NCBI RefSeq assembly: GCF_022374895.2
Contig: NZ_CP092423.2
Coordinates: forward strand, 3,410,001 to 3,474,000
Reading direction: 5' to 3'
DNA: 64,000 bases
Origin: Mycobacterium lentiflavum
Lineage (GTDB): Bacteria > Actinomycetota > Actinomycetes > Mycobacteriales > Mycobacteriaceae
Below are positions 8,730 to 17,323 of this stretch, piece by piece. The notes below the pieces were generated by a model. The model saw only the letters and a program-made list of their open reading frames with translations. It made no database searches and was not told the DNA's origin. The first letter of the stretch is position 1. Each line of letters opens with the position of its first letter. The position numbers and the translations under genes are program-made.

Positions 8730-9485
8730 CTACGAGTCGTCGTCAGAATCCGGGGAATCGCCCTCTGATTTCGAGCCCTTCGAATCCTTCAGAAGGTTTT
8801 CCAGGGTCGATCGGCCGATCCGCCGGAACGCTCGCCGCGGGCGGTTGACGTCCAGAATGGCCACCTCGAGGCTGGCCACGTCGAGGCTGGGTTCGTCGTT
8901 GCCGTTGGCGCTGCCGGCCCTGAGTGCATCCAACGCGATGCCCAAAGCATCGTGCAGGTCGGCGTTTTCGGCGTAGGTCTCCTTGAGAGCGGTGGTGATC
9001 GGTTCGGTGGTGCCGCCCATCACCACGAAGTGCGGCTCGTCGTTGATCGACCCGTCGTAGGTGATCCGGTACATCTCAGGCGGTCTGGTCTCGCCGTAGT
9101 GCGCGACCTCGGCGACGCACAACTCGACCTCGTACGGCTTGGCCTGCTCGGTGAAGATGGTGCCGAGGGTCTGCGCGTAGACGTTGGCCAGCTGCCGGCC
9201 CGTGACGTCGCGGCGGTCGTAGGCGTAGCCGCGGGTGTCGGCGAACTGGATGCCGCCGCGCCGCAGGTTGTCGAACTCGTTGAACTTGCCCGCGGCGGCA
9301 AAGCCCACGCGGTCGTAGAGTTCGCTGATCTTCTGCAGGGACCGCGACGGGTTCTCCGCGACGAACAGCACACCGCCGGCGTAGGCCAGCGCCACCACGC
9401 TGCGGCCCCGGGCGATGCCCTTGCGCGCGAGCTCGCTGCGCTCACGCATCGCCTGCTCAGGCGAGATGAAGTACGGGAAGCTCAC
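8730..9485 (-). CDS. prcA: 20S proteasome alpha subunit PrcA
   Basis: 251 residues. The N-terminus MSFPYFISPEQAMRERSELA forms the gated axial pore of the alpha ring. The NTN-hydrolase fold follows, without an active-site threonine, and the tail is acidic and serine-rich (ending DSPDSDDDS). The C-terminal tail after about residue 230 is expected to be disordered. PrcA makes the outer heptameric rings of the core particle and docks Mpa through its HbYX-like terminus. The start overlaps the prcB stop by 4 bp (ATGA), which ensures coupled synthesis of the two subunits. Confidence 0.97.
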   Translation of the reverse strand: MSFPYFISPEQAMRERSELARKGIARGRSVVALAYAGGVLFVAENPSRSLQKISELYDRVGFAAAGKFNEFDNLRRGGIQFADTRGYAYDRRDVTGRQLANVYAQTLGTIFTEQAKPYEVELCVAEVAHYGETRPPEMYRITYDGSINDEPHFVVMGGTTEPITTALKETYAENADLHDALGIALDALRAGSANGNDEPSLDVASLEVAILDVNRPRRAFRRIGRSTLENLLKDSKGSKSEGDSPDSDDDS

Positions 9486-10360
9486 TTCTCACCGCCGTCC
9501 GGGCCGAAAGTGTCGGCGCGCGAGCGACTTTCGATGACCTCGCGGGCCAATTCGGCGATGCGGCTCTCGGGCACGTCGGCCGCCCCTTCGGCGCCGATGG
9601 TGACCGCCGTCGGGAAGATGCCGCGCACCAGATCCGGTCCGCCGGTGGCGGAATCGTCGTCGGCGGCGTCGTATAGCGACTCCACGGCTACCCGCAGCGC
9701 GGAGTCGACGTCGCTGACTTGGGCGTACAGCTTCTTGATCGATGACTTGGCGAAGATCGAGCCCGAGCCGACCGACTGGTAGCCCTCTTCCTCGATGTTC
9801 CAGCCGCCCGCCGCGTCGAATGAGACTATGCGCCCGGCGCTTTCCGGGTCGGCCGCGTGGATGTCGTATCCCGCCAGCAGCGGCAGCGCGACCAGCCCCT
9901 GCATCGCGGCGGCCAGGTTGCCACGCACCATGATCGCGAGGCGGTTGACCTTGCCGGCGAACGTCAGCGGGACGCCTTCCAGCTTCTCGTAATGCTCGAG
10001 CTCGACTGCGTACAGGCGGGCAAATTCGACGGCGATCGCGGCGGTGCCGGCAATGCCGGTCGCGGTGTAGTCGTCGGTGATGTAGACCTTCTTGACGTCC
10101 CGACCCGCGATCATGTTGCCCTGCGTGGAGCGTCGGTCACCGGCGATCACGACACCGCCGGGGTATTTCAGGGCGACGATCGTGGTGCCGTGCGGCAGGC
10201 CGGCGTCACCCCTGGATTGGCCGCCGCTACCGCCCAGGACGGCCGGGAGCAACTCGGGGGCCTGACGGCGCAACAGATCCGCGAATGAGGACGTATTTAC
10301 AGCAGAAAATCCGGGTAGTGCCGAGTTAGTGGACAGGCGTTCGGGAAAAGGCCAGGTCAC
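9482..10360 (-). CDS. prcB: 20S proteasome beta subunit PrcB
   Basis: 292 residues. A 58-residue propeptide ends at LPHG, just before the catalytic TTIVALKYPGG, so the mature N-terminal nucleophile is Thr59. Lys in the VIAGDRRSTQGN region and the conserved Asp/Ser of the NTN fold are present. PrcB forms the inner proteolytic rings; the propeptide is removed autocatalytically. It overlaps pup by 4 bp (ATGA) upstream and prcA by 4 bp downstream, so pup-prcB-prcA form one coupled unit. Confidence 0.97.
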   Translation of the reverse strand: MTWPFPERLSTNSALPGFSAVNTSSFADLLRRQAPELLPAVLGGSGGQSRGDAGLPHGTTIVALKYPGGVVIAGDRRSTQGNMIAGRDVKKVYITDDYTATGIAGTAAIAVEFARLYAVELEHYEKLEGVPLTFAGKVNRLAIMVRGNLAAAMQGLVALPLLAGYDIHAADPESAGRIVSFDAAGGWNIEEEGYQSVGSGSIFAKSSIKKLYAQVSDVDSALRVAVESLYDAADDDSATGGPDLVRGIFPTAVTIGAEGAADVPESRIAELAREVIESRSRADTFGPDGGEK

Positions 10361-10551
10361 TGTCCGCCCTTTTGGACATACGCACGGACGAAGTCCTCCG
10401 CGTTTTCCTCCAGGACGTCGTCAATCTCGTCGAGCAGATCGTCGGTTTCCTCGGTCAGTTTCTCGCGACGCTCTTGGCCCGCAGCCGTGGTGCCGACGAC
10501 GTCATCTTCGTCGCCGCCGCCACCGCCACGTTTCGTTTGCTCCTGCGCCAT
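10357..10551 (-). CDS. pup: Prokaryotic ubiquitin-like protein Pup
   Basis: 64 residues, intrinsically disordered. A Gly-rich stretch follows MAQEQTKR, the central helix-forming region LTEETDDLLDEIDDVLEE binds the Mpa coiled coil, and the protein ends YVQKGGQ. The C-terminal Gln shows that this Pup must be deamidated by Dop before PafA can ligate it. The RBS AGGAGG lies just upstream of the ATG. Its stop overlaps the prcB start. The length equals that of M. tuberculosis Pup, so the boundaries are secure. Confidence 0.97.
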   Translation of the reverse strand: MAQEQTKRGGGGGDEDDVVGTTAAGQERREKLTEETDDLLDEIDDVLEENAEDFVRAYVQKGGQ

Positions 10552-10653
10552 CGCCGCCTCCTGCTATGTCTGGGCTTGCTTACTGGCCGCTTAAGCCGCC
10601 CGTTGGTATCTCTACCCTACCGGTCAAAGCCGAGGTTCTTTGGTTAACAAGCC

Positions 10654-12162
10654 TCAGCTCGTCAGTTGTTCCACCAGTTCGACGGCGCTGTGCACGGAGT
10701 CCAGCAGGGCTCCGACGTGCGCTTTGCTGCCCCGTAACGGCTCCAGCGTCGGGATGCGCACCAGCGAATCGCCACCAAGATCGAAAATCACCGAGTCCCA
10801 ACTGGCCGCGGCGATGTCGGCGCCGAACCGGCGCAGGCATTCGCCACGGAAGTACGCGCGGGTGTCGGTCGGTGGGTTGTCCACCGCCTCGAGCACTTGA
10901 TGTTCGCTGACCAGACGCTTCATCGAGCCGCGCGCGACCAGCCGGTTGTACAAGCCCTTGTCCAGGCGGACATCCGAATATTGCAGGTCCACCAGGTGCA
11001 GCCGGGGCGCCGACCAGCTCAGGTTCTCGCGCTGCCGGAACCCCTCGAGCAGTCGCAGCTTGGCGGGCCAGTCCAGCAGCTCCGCGCACTCCATCGGGTC
11101 GCGCTCGAGCAGGTCCAGCACGTTCGCCCAGGTCTCGACAACGTTTGCTGCCCGCGGGTCCGGGTCGCGGCCGTCGACCAGTTTGGCCACTCGATCGAGG
11201 TAGATCCGTTGCAGCGCAAGCGCTGTCAGCTCCCGGCCGTCGGCCATGGCCACCGCGACGCGCAGCGACGGGTCGCGGCTGATCGCGTGGACCGCGTGCA
11301 CCGGTCGGGCCAACGCGAGATCGCTCAGGTCGATGCCGTGCTGCGGGCCCTCTTCGATCAGGTCGAGCACCAGCGCCGTGGTGCCCAGTTTCAGGTAGGT
11401 CGACGTCTCGGCGAGGTTGGCGTCGCCGATGATCACGTGCAGCCGGCGATACCGGTCGGCGTCGGCGTGCGGCTCGTCGCGGGTGTTGATGATGCCGCGC
11501 TTGAGCGTGGTCTCCAGCCCGACCTCGACCTCGATGTAGTCGGAGCGCTGGGACAGCTGGAAGCCGGGCTCGTCGCCCGACGGGCCGATGCCGACCCGCC
11601 CGGAGCCGGTGACCACCTGCCGGGACACCAAAAACGGCGTCAGACCGGCGATGATGGCCGAGAACGGCGTCTGCCGGCTCATCAGGTAGTTCTCGTGCGA
11701 TCCGTACGAGGCGCCCTTGCCGTCGACGTTGTTCTTGTAGAGCTGCAGCTTGGCGGCTCCCGGCACGCTGGCGACGTGGCGCGCGGCGGCCTCCATCACC
11801 CGTTCACCGGCCTTGTCCCAGATCACCGCGTCCAGTGGGTCGGTGCACTCGGGTGCGGAGTACTCGGGGTGTGCATGGTCGACGTAGAGCCGTGCCCCGT
11901 TGGTCAGGATCATGTTGGCCGCACCGACCTCGTCGGCGTCGACCACCGGCGGCGGGCCGGCCGAGCGGCTCAGGTCGAAACCGCGGGCGTCGCGCAGCGG
12001 CGACTCCACCTCGTAGTCCCAGCGGGTGCGCTTGGCGCGCTGAATGCCGGCGGCGGCCGCATAGGCCAACACCGCCTGAGTTGAAGTAAGGATCGGGTTG
12101 GCGGTCGGGTCGGTCGGCGACGAAATACCGTACTCGACCTCCGTCCCGATAATCCGTTGCAT
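10654..12162 (-). CDS. dop: Pup deamidase/depupylase Dop
   Basis: 502 residues. It is a PafA paralogue starting MQRIIGTEVEYGISS, with the metal-binding glutamates Glu8 and Glu10 and the nucleophile/base Asp95 in RLYVDHAHPEYS. The Dop loop (about 40-80), missing from PafA, is present and distinguishes the two. It converts Pup-Gln to Pup-Glu and also removes Pup from substrates. It heads the minus-strand run dop-pup-prcB-prcA-pafA. A TACGCT box ends 6 bp before the ATG, so it is probably translated from a leaderless message. A 102-bp gap separates it from pup. Confidence 0.96.
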   Translation of the reverse strand: MQRIIGTEVEYGISSPTDPTANPILTSTQAVLAYAAAAGIQRAKRTRWDYEVESPLRDARGFDLSRSAGPPPVVDADEVGAANMILTNGARLYVDHAHPEYSAPECTDPLDAVIWDKAGERVMEAAARHVASVPGAAKLQLYKNNVDGKGASYGSHENYLMSRQTPFSAIIAGLTPFLVSRQVVTGSGRVGIGPSGDEPGFQLSQRSDYIEVEVGLETTLKRGIINTRDEPHADADRYRRLHVIIGDANLAETSTYLKLGTTALVLDLIEEGPQHGIDLSDLALARPVHAVHAISRDPSLRVAVAMADGRELTALALQRIYLDRVAKLVDGRDPDPRAANVVETWANVLDLLERDPMECAELLDWPAKLRLLEGFRQRENLSWSAPRLHLVDLQYSDVRLDKGLYNRLVARGSMKRLVSEHQVLEAVDNPPTDTRAYFRGECLRRFGADIAAASWDSVIFDLGGDSLVRIPTLEPLRGSKAHVGALLDSVHSAVELVEQLTS

Positions 12163-12168
12163 GCGTTA

Positions 12169-12174
12169 AGCGTA
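12169..12174 (-). promoter_or_regulatory. Predicted minus-10 box of a leaderless dop transcript
   Basis: TACGCT on the minus strand, 6 nt before the dop ATG, with no ribosome binding site between. The 172-bp space to the divergent gene at 12335 must hold both promoters; the opposite one shows TAGGGT at 12321-12326, 8 nt before its GTG. Confidence 0.5.
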
Positions 12175-12334
12175 GGCCCGCCGACGTGGCGCTCCGCGCC
12201 GGGGAGCTGCCAACCGTCGAAACACCGCTTGGTTAAAGGTGATTCGCCCCAATCGCCGGCCCTTCTCCTGAACAAATGCTGACCTGCGCCAAACGGCAAG
12301 CACAGAGATTGCTGCGCCACTAGGGTGTGCCGGT

Positions 12335-13516
12335 GTGGAGGTAACTGCGCGCCGCACGCCGAACAGCCAAAAGGCAACGACGGCCGCGGCTGAAAGGTGG
12401 TTCCTGGAGCGCGGTTTGCCGTCGGTGCTCACAACGCGGGGCCGCTGGCGACGACTCTGGCCGCGGTGCGCTCCGATGCTGACCGCCTGGGCAGCCGTGG
12501 AAGCTTGCCTACTCGGCGTCTATTTCGTCAGCGACGGCAACGAGGTCTTCATCAACGGAACGCCGACAACCCACCAGTGGGTGATCCTCGCGCTGCTCGC
12601 CGTCGCTCTCCCGCTGGCCGCCCTGCTCGGGTGGCTGGTGTCCCGCATATCGAGCGGACGCTCTCGCACGACCGTCGCGACCGCGGCGTTGGCCGTCGCG
12701 GTCTCGTGCGGCCTCATCGAATCCGGCCCCGTCCAACTGACCCGCGATGGCGTCATCCTGCTGCTGGTGCTGCTGCTGACCGGCGCGGGCGTCGGGTCGG
12801 TGCTGGCCTGGGCGGTGCGCATGACGCTGGAGCATCTGTCCACGGTCGGCACGCTGGCGGTCCGCGCGCTGCCGATCGTGCTGCTGACCGCGTTGGTGTT
12901 CTTCAACACCTACGTCTGGCTGATGGCCGCGAACATCAACGGCGAGCGGCTCTCGCTGGCCATCTTCTTTCTGCTCGGCATTGCGGGGACCTTCGTGGTC
13001 TCCAAGACCGTCGAACGGGTCCGGCCGCTGCTGAAATCTACGGCGTCACTGCCCGAAGGCAGCGACTACCTCGCCGGCACGCCTTTCGCCGCGATGCCTG
13101 ATCCCTCGGCCGGCTCACCGCTGAAGCGCGCCGAACGCCTGAATGTGGTGTTCCTGCTGGCGACCTCGCAGCTCATCGAGATCCTGGTGGTGGCCGCCGT
13201 CGGTGCCACGATGTATCTCATCCTCGGGCTGATCATCCTGACGCCGCCGCTGCTCAAGGAATGGGCACACAACACCGCCACCACCTCGACGGTGTTCGGC
13301 TTCACGTTCCCCGCCCCCGACTCGCTGATCCACATGTGCCTGTTCCTGGGTGCGCTGACGTTCATGTACATCAGTGCCCGAGCGGTCGACGACGACGAGT
13401 ACCGGGGGATGTTCCTCGACCCGCTGATCGACGACCTGCATACCGCCCTGGCCGCTCGAAACCGCTATCTGGGCAACGTCGCCGACGAATCTGACACAAC
13501 GACAGAAAGCGAGTAG
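12335..13516 (+). CDS. Integral membrane protein of unknown function (Rv2113 equivalent)
   Basis: 393 residues from GTG 12335. After a ~45-residue basic N-terminus there are about eight hydrophobic segments grouped in two blocks (about 45-210 and 265-350), separated by a cytoplasmic-looking loop. The C-terminus is charged. No catalytic motif is recognised. It is divergent from dop, and the next gene starts 4 bp after its stop, so the two form an operon. Colinearity with M. tuberculosis identifies it as the Rv2113 equivalent. A link to the Pup-proteasome system is suggested only by its place between dop and mpa. Confidence 0.85.
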   Translation: MEVTARRTPNSQKATTAAAERWFLERGLPSVLTTRGRWRRLWPRCAPMLTAWAAVEACLLGVYFVSDGNEVFINGTPTTHQWVILALLAVALPLAALLGWLVSRISSGRSRTTVATAALAVAVSCGLIESGPVQLTRDGVILLLVLLLTGAGVGSVLAWAVRMTLEHLSTVGTLAVRALPIVLLTALVFFNTYVWLMAANINGERLSLAIFFLLGIAGTFVVSKTVERVRPLLKSTASLPEGSDYLAGTPFAAMPDPSAGSPLKRAERLNVVFLLATSQLIEILVVAAVGATMYLILGLIILTPPLLKEWAHNTATTSTVFGFTFPAPDSLIHMCLFLGALTFMYISARAVDDDEYRGMFLDPLIDDLHTALAARNRYLGNVADESDTTTESE

Positions 13517-13520
13517 GCAA

Positions 13521-14126
13521 GTGACCGACCTGTCCGGAAAGCGTTATGGCGAAGTACTTCTCGTCGAGGTGGGCGAATCCGGCCCACAAGCCACCGTCTA
13601 CAACAGCTTCGGACTCAACGACTGTCCGGCCGAGTTGTGGTCCAAACTCGACCCGCAGGCCATCGCGGCCGAACACGGCGTCGCCGCGGCCTTGCTCAAC
13701 GGCCCGCGCTACTGGCTGATGAACGCCATCGAAAAGCAGGCCGACGGTCCGCAGGAGCGGAAGACGTTCGGCGGCATCGAGATGATCAAGCAGGCCACCG
13801 TGGCGCTGTCGTCGATGAACCCCGCGCCCTACACCGTCAACGAAGTGACCCGCAATACGGTCTTCGTCTTCAACGCCGGCGAAGAGATTTACGAGCTGAT
13901 CGATCCCGACGGCAGGCGCTGGGTCATGCAGACCTGGAGCCAGGTCGCCGACCCCAACCTGTCGCGGGCCGACCTGGCCGGGCTGGCCGAGCGACTGACA
14001 CTGCCCGAGGGGTGGAGCTATCAGCCGCGCGTGCTCGACCAGACGTTGCGGGTCGACACCACGACGCGCCCCGCCCGCGTGACGCAGGACGACCTGACGA
14101 ACAGCTACTCGTTCGAATTCGACTGA
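13521..14126 (+). CDS. Conserved actinobacterial protein of unknown function (Rv2114 equivalent)
   Basis: 201 residues from GTG 13521. It is a soluble protein without signal peptide or membrane segment. Conserved-looking stretches include SFGLNDCPAELWSKLD near residue 35 and a WVMQTWSQVADPNL region near 135, with no known catalytic signature. It follows the Rv2113-type membrane protein by 4 bp and converges with mpa, whose stop lies 20 bp away. The function is not recognised. The same gene pair lies between dop and mpa in M. tuberculosis. Confidence 0.85.
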   Translation: MTDLSGKRYGEVLLVEVGESGPQATVYNSFGLNDCPAELWSKLDPQAIAAEHGVAAALLNGPRYWLMNAIEKQADGPQERKTFGGIEMIKQATVALSSMNPAPYTVNEVTRNTVFVFNAGEEIYELIDPDGRRWVMQTWSQVADPNLSRADLAGLAERLTLPEGWSYQPRVLDQTLRVDTTTRPARVTQDDLTNSYSFEFD

Positions 14127-14146
14127 GCTGCTTAGGGATTGGACCC

Positions 14147-15976
14147 CTAGAGGTACTGGCCGAGGTTCGATTCGGTGTCGATGGCCCGCGACGCGCTCGA
14201 CGACTTGCCGGTGACCAGGGTGCGGATGTACACGATCCGCTCGCCCTTCTTGCCCGAGATCCGCGCCCAGTCATCCGGGTTGGTGGTGTTGGGCAGGTCC
14301 TCGTTCTCGGCGAACTCGTCGACGATCGAGTCGAGCAGGTGCTGAATCCGCAGACCGGGCTGACCGGTCTCGAGCACCGACTTGATCGCGTTCTTCTTCG
14401 CGCGGTCGACGACGTTCTGGATCATCGCCCCGGAGTTGAAGTCCTTGAAGTACATGACTTCCTTGTCACCGTTGGCGTAGGTGACCTCCAGGAACCGGTT
14501 GTCGTCGATCTCGGCGTACATCCGCTCGACGACCTTCTCGATCATCGCGTGGATGCAGGCCGCCCGGTCGCCGTCGAACTCGGCGAGATCGTCGGCGTGC
14601 ACCGGCAGCGTCTCGACCAGATACTTCGAGAAGATGTCTTGTGCCGCTTCGGCATCGGGCCGCTCGATCTTGATCTTCACGTCGAGGCGTCCGGGCCGCA
14701 GGATCGCGGGGTCGATCATGTCCTCGCGGTTGGAGGCACCGATCACGATGACGTTCTCCAGACCCTCGACACCGTCGATCTCGCTCAGCAGCTGCGGGAC
14801 CACCGTGGTCTCGACGTCCGACGACACACCGGTACCACGGGTGCGGAAGATCGAGTCCATCTCGTCGAAGAACACGATCACCGGTGTTCCCTCGGACGCC
14901 TTCTCCCGGGCCCGCTGGAAGATCAGCCGGATGTGACGCTCGGTCTCACCGACGAACTTGTTGAGCAGCTCGGGGCCTTTGATGTTGAGGAAGTAGGACT
15001 TCGCCTCGCGGGCGTCGTCGCCACGCACCTCGGCCATCTTCTTGGCCAGCGAGTTGGCGACCGCCTTGGCGATCAGCGTCTTACCGCACCCGGGCGGGCC
15101 GTAGAGCAACACACCCTTGGGCGGACGCAGCGCGTACTCCCGGTAGAGCTCCTTGTGCAGGAATGGGAGCTCGACGGCGTCGCGGATCTGCTCGATCTGG
15201 CGGGTCAGACCACCGATGTCCTGGTAGCTGACGTCGGGCACCTCTTCGAGAACCAGGTCCTCGACCTCGGCCTTGGGAATGCGCTCGAACGCGTAGCCGG
15301 CCTTGGTGTCGACCAGCAAAGAATCGCCAGGCCGCAACTTGCGCGGCCTGGTGTCATCGTTGAGTGCGTCGGGAACGCCGTCGGGCAAGTCCTCTGCCAC
15401 CAGGGGCTCGGCAAGCCACACGATCCGTTCCTCGTCGGCGTGGCCCACGACCAAAGCGCGGTGGCCGTCGTTGAGCACCTCACGCAAAGTCGAAATCTCA
15501 CCCACGGATTCGAACGTCCCCGCCTCGACGACGGTCAGGGCTTCGTTGAGCCGGACCGTCTGTCCCTTGCGCAGCACGGACACTTCGATGTTGGGCGAGC
15601 ACGTCAAGCGCATCTTGCGACCCGAGGTGAAGACGTCGACGGTTTCGTCCTCGTGCGTCGCGAGCAAAACGCCGTAACCGCTCGGCGGCTGCCCTAGCCG
15701 GTCGACTTCCTCCCGCAGGGCCAGCAGTTGTTGCCGGGCCTCTTTAAGAGTTTCCATTAATTTGGAATTGCGGGCCGCAAGCGAGTCGATCCGCGCTTCG
15801 AGTTGATGCACATCGCGTGCCGAGCGCGCGCCGGGCGGCGATTCAGCCGCTTGCTCGAGTTGCTCGCGCAGCACCGCGGCCTCGCGGCGCAGCTGCTCCA
15901 GCTCGGCAGCATCGCTGCTGGACATGCCGGTTTCATGATTGATCCCGAATGCTTCAGAACGCTCTGACTCACCCAT
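14147..15976 (-). CDS. mpa: Proteasome-associated ATPase Mpa (ARC)
   Basis: 609 residues. The N-terminal coiled coil (about 20-95) recruits Pup, two OB-fold domains follow (to about 240), and then a single AAA module with Walker A GPPGCGKT (about 295) and Walker B VIVFFDEMDSIF. The protein ends SNLGQYL; the penultimate tyrosine is the docking element that opens the 20S gate. It unfolds pupylated substrates and feeds them to PrcBA. It is monocistronic here, divergent from the lppK region with ~320 bp between the mpa start and the lppK start. Confidence 0.97.
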   Translation of the reverse strand: MGESERSEAFGINHETGMSSSDAAELEQLRREAAVLREQLEQAAESPPGARSARDVHQLEARIDSLAARNSKLMETLKEARQQLLALREEVDRLGQPPSGYGVLLATHEDETVDVFTSGRKMRLTCSPNIEVSVLRKGQTVRLNEALTVVEAGTFESVGEISTLREVLNDGHRALVVGHADEERIVWLAEPLVAEDLPDGVPDALNDDTRPRKLRPGDSLLVDTKAGYAFERIPKAEVEDLVLEEVPDVSYQDIGGLTRQIEQIRDAVELPFLHKELYREYALRPPKGVLLYGPPGCGKTLIAKAVANSLAKKMAEVRGDDAREAKSYFLNIKGPELLNKFVGETERHIRLIFQRAREKASEGTPVIVFFDEMDSIFRTRGTGVSSDVETTVVPQLLSEIDGVEGLENVIVIGASNREDMIDPAILRPGRLDVKIKIERPDAEAAQDIFSKYLVETLPVHADDLAEFDGDRAACIHAMIEKVVERMYAEIDDNRFLEVTYANGDKEVMYFKDFNSGAMIQNVVDRAKKNAIKSVLETGQPGLRIQHLLDSIVDEFAENEDLPNTTNPDDWARISGKKGERIVYIRTLVTGKSSSASRAIDTESNLGQYL

Positions 15977-16132
15977 GTTGCGCTCCTTTCCCGCCCCGAA
16001 TTGATGCGGTGGATCCTTACAACGCTACCGGCGATTGGCCGTTCATGCGTGAACTCAAAAGCCATCAAAAGTCGCGTCTTTACTCCCGCTGGTAACCTCG
16101 GCGTCGATTTGGGACCACCGAAAGGACACCCC
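15977..16132. other. Divergent promoter region between mpa and the lppK side
   Basis: About 155 bp with no gene. An mpa RBS (GGAAAGGAG on the minus strand at about 15979-15987) is clear. On the plus strand GAAAGGA at 16120-16126 precedes a TTG start at 16133. No operator or riboswitch was recognised. Confidence 0.5.
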
Positions 16133-16282
16133 TTGACCGCAAAACCCCTCACCACAGGCCTTGCCGTGGTCGCGGTCATCAACGCAATGTTTCCAACTGT
16201 GACTTCCATTGCACCAGTTGGCCAGATCGCAGCAACCACCGCCCTCCAAGAATCAGGCCTCGAATCAGACGGCGCCGAATAG
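16133..16282 (+). CDS. Possible 49-residue signal-peptide-like small protein
   Basis: TTG start at 16133, preceded at good spacing by GAAAGGA. The peptide starts with a short basic stretch (TAKP), then a hydrophobic core (LTTGLAVVAVINAMFP) and TVTSIAPVG, resembling the signal peptide of the MTB12/CFP2 low-molecular-weight antigen family. It stops after 49 codons, 17 bp before lppK, which itself carries a CFP2-like domain. It could be a real small secreted peptide or the remaining 5' end of a lost CFP2-type gene. There is no direct proof of translation. Confidence 0.35.
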   Translation: MTAKPLTTGLAVVAVINAMFPTVTSIAPVGQIAATTALQESGLESDGAE

Positions 16283-16299
16283 CGGGGCCGGTTCAAGGG

Positions 16300-17010
16300 A
16301 TGCACCGACACCTGTCCGTAGCGTTGAGCGCCGCCACCGCCGTGGCGGCCTTCGGGCTCGCGGCCTGCTCGCACAGCGAACCCAAGGTGCTGCCGTCGTC
16401 GAATGCGGCGGTGCCGGTGCCGACGTCGAGTCCGTTGCTCGTCGCGGCTCCCCCGACGGCGCCGCTGCCGGTACCCGAAGCTCTGGTCGAGGTGCTGAAC
16501 CGGCTGGTCGATCCGAACGTCCCGGGCGTCAACAAGGTGAACCTCGTCGAAGGCGCGACGCCGGAAAGTGCGGCCACGCTGGACAAGTTCATCAACGCGC
16601 TGCGCGACAACGGCTACCTGCCGATGACGTTCGTGGCGAACAACATCGCGTGGTCGGACAAGAATCCGGCGAACGTGGTGGCCACGGTCAGCGTCAACAC
16701 CGCCAAAGGACCCAACGGGGCGTTCACCTTCCCGATGGAGTTCGCCGCCTTGGCGGGCGGCTGGCAGCTTTCCCGCAAGACCGCGGAAATGCTGTTGGCG
16801 CTGGGCAACTCGCCGGCCCCGCCGCCCCCGCCACCCAGCCCGACGCTTCCGCTGCCCCCGCCACCCGAACCGGTCCAGCCGCCGTCACCGCCGCCGGCTC
16901 CACCGTCAGCCGCCCCGGCTCCGCCGCCTGCGCCCGCCCCGCCACCGAAGCCCGCGCCGCCTTCCGAGTCCGCGCCGCCTTCCGAGCCCGCGCCACCTGC
17001 GCCCGGCTGA
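16300..17010 (+). CDS. lppK: Lipoprotein LppK, MTB12/CFP2-like domain with proline-rich tail
   Basis: 236 residues. The signal peptide ends in the lipobox LAAC with Cys23. Residues ~65-170 (LNRLVDPNVPGVNKVNLVEG through to GGWQLSRKTAEMLLALGN) match the plan of the secreted low-molecular-weight antigen MTB12/CFP2. From ~170 to the end the protein is a Pro/Ala-rich tail with PPPP runs and SESAPPSEPAPP. The M. tuberculosis protein is shorter (~189 residues), so the tail is extended here. It is expected on the outer face of the membrane; the function is unknown. The stop overlaps the ATG of the next gene (TGATG). Confidence 0.85.
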   Translation: MHRHLSVALSAATAVAAFGLAACSHSEPKVLPSSNAAVPVPTSSPLLVAAPPTAPLPVPEALVEVLNRLVDPNVPGVNKVNLVEGATPESAATLDKFINALRDNGYLPMTFVANNIAWSDKNPANVVATVSVNTAKGPNGAFTFPMEFAALAGGWQLSRKTAEMLLALGNSPAPPPPPPSPTLPLPPPPEPVQPPSPPPAPPSAAPAPPPAPAPPPKPAPPSESAPPSEPAPPAPG

Positions 17011-17318
17011 TGTGGATCGCCTGGCTCGAATTCGACGTGCTGCTGGGCCGGGAGCTTGGGGTGCGATCGCTCAAGGAGAAGCGCTCGATGATCCGTCCCG
17101 TCGTCGCCGAGTTGCGCCGCAAGTTCAGCGTATCGGCCGCCGAGACCGGTTCGCAGGATCTGTATCGGCGAGCGAGGATCGGGGTGGCCGTCGTGTCGGG
17201 TGACCGGGCGCATGCGGTCGAAGTCCTGGACGCGGCCGAACGTCTGGTCGCCGCGCATCCCGAGTTCGAGGTGCTGTCGGTGCGACGATCGCTGGCGCGC
17301 AGCGAGGACGACGACTAG
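17010..17318 (+). CDS. DUF503 family protein (Rv2117 equivalent)
   Basis: 102 residues from the ATG that overlaps the lppK stop. A typical DUF503 start (MWIAWLEFDVLLGRELGVRSLKEKRS in shortened view: LKEKRSMIRPVVAELRRKF) leads into a ferredoxin-like small domain with GVAVVSGDRAHAVEVLDAAE. Many bacteria keep this gene next to rbfA/nusA, but mycobacteria keep it here. Members are small cytoplasmic proteins of unknown role. The acidic end (SEDDD) is disordered. It converges with trmI, whose stop is 5 bp away. Confidence 0.85.
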   Translation: MWIAWLEFDVLLGRELGVRSLKEKRSMIRPVVAELRRKFSVSAAETGSQDLYRRARIGVAVVSGDRAHAVEVLDAAERLVAAHPEFEVLSVRRSLARSEDDD

Positions 17319-17323
17319 CGGGC

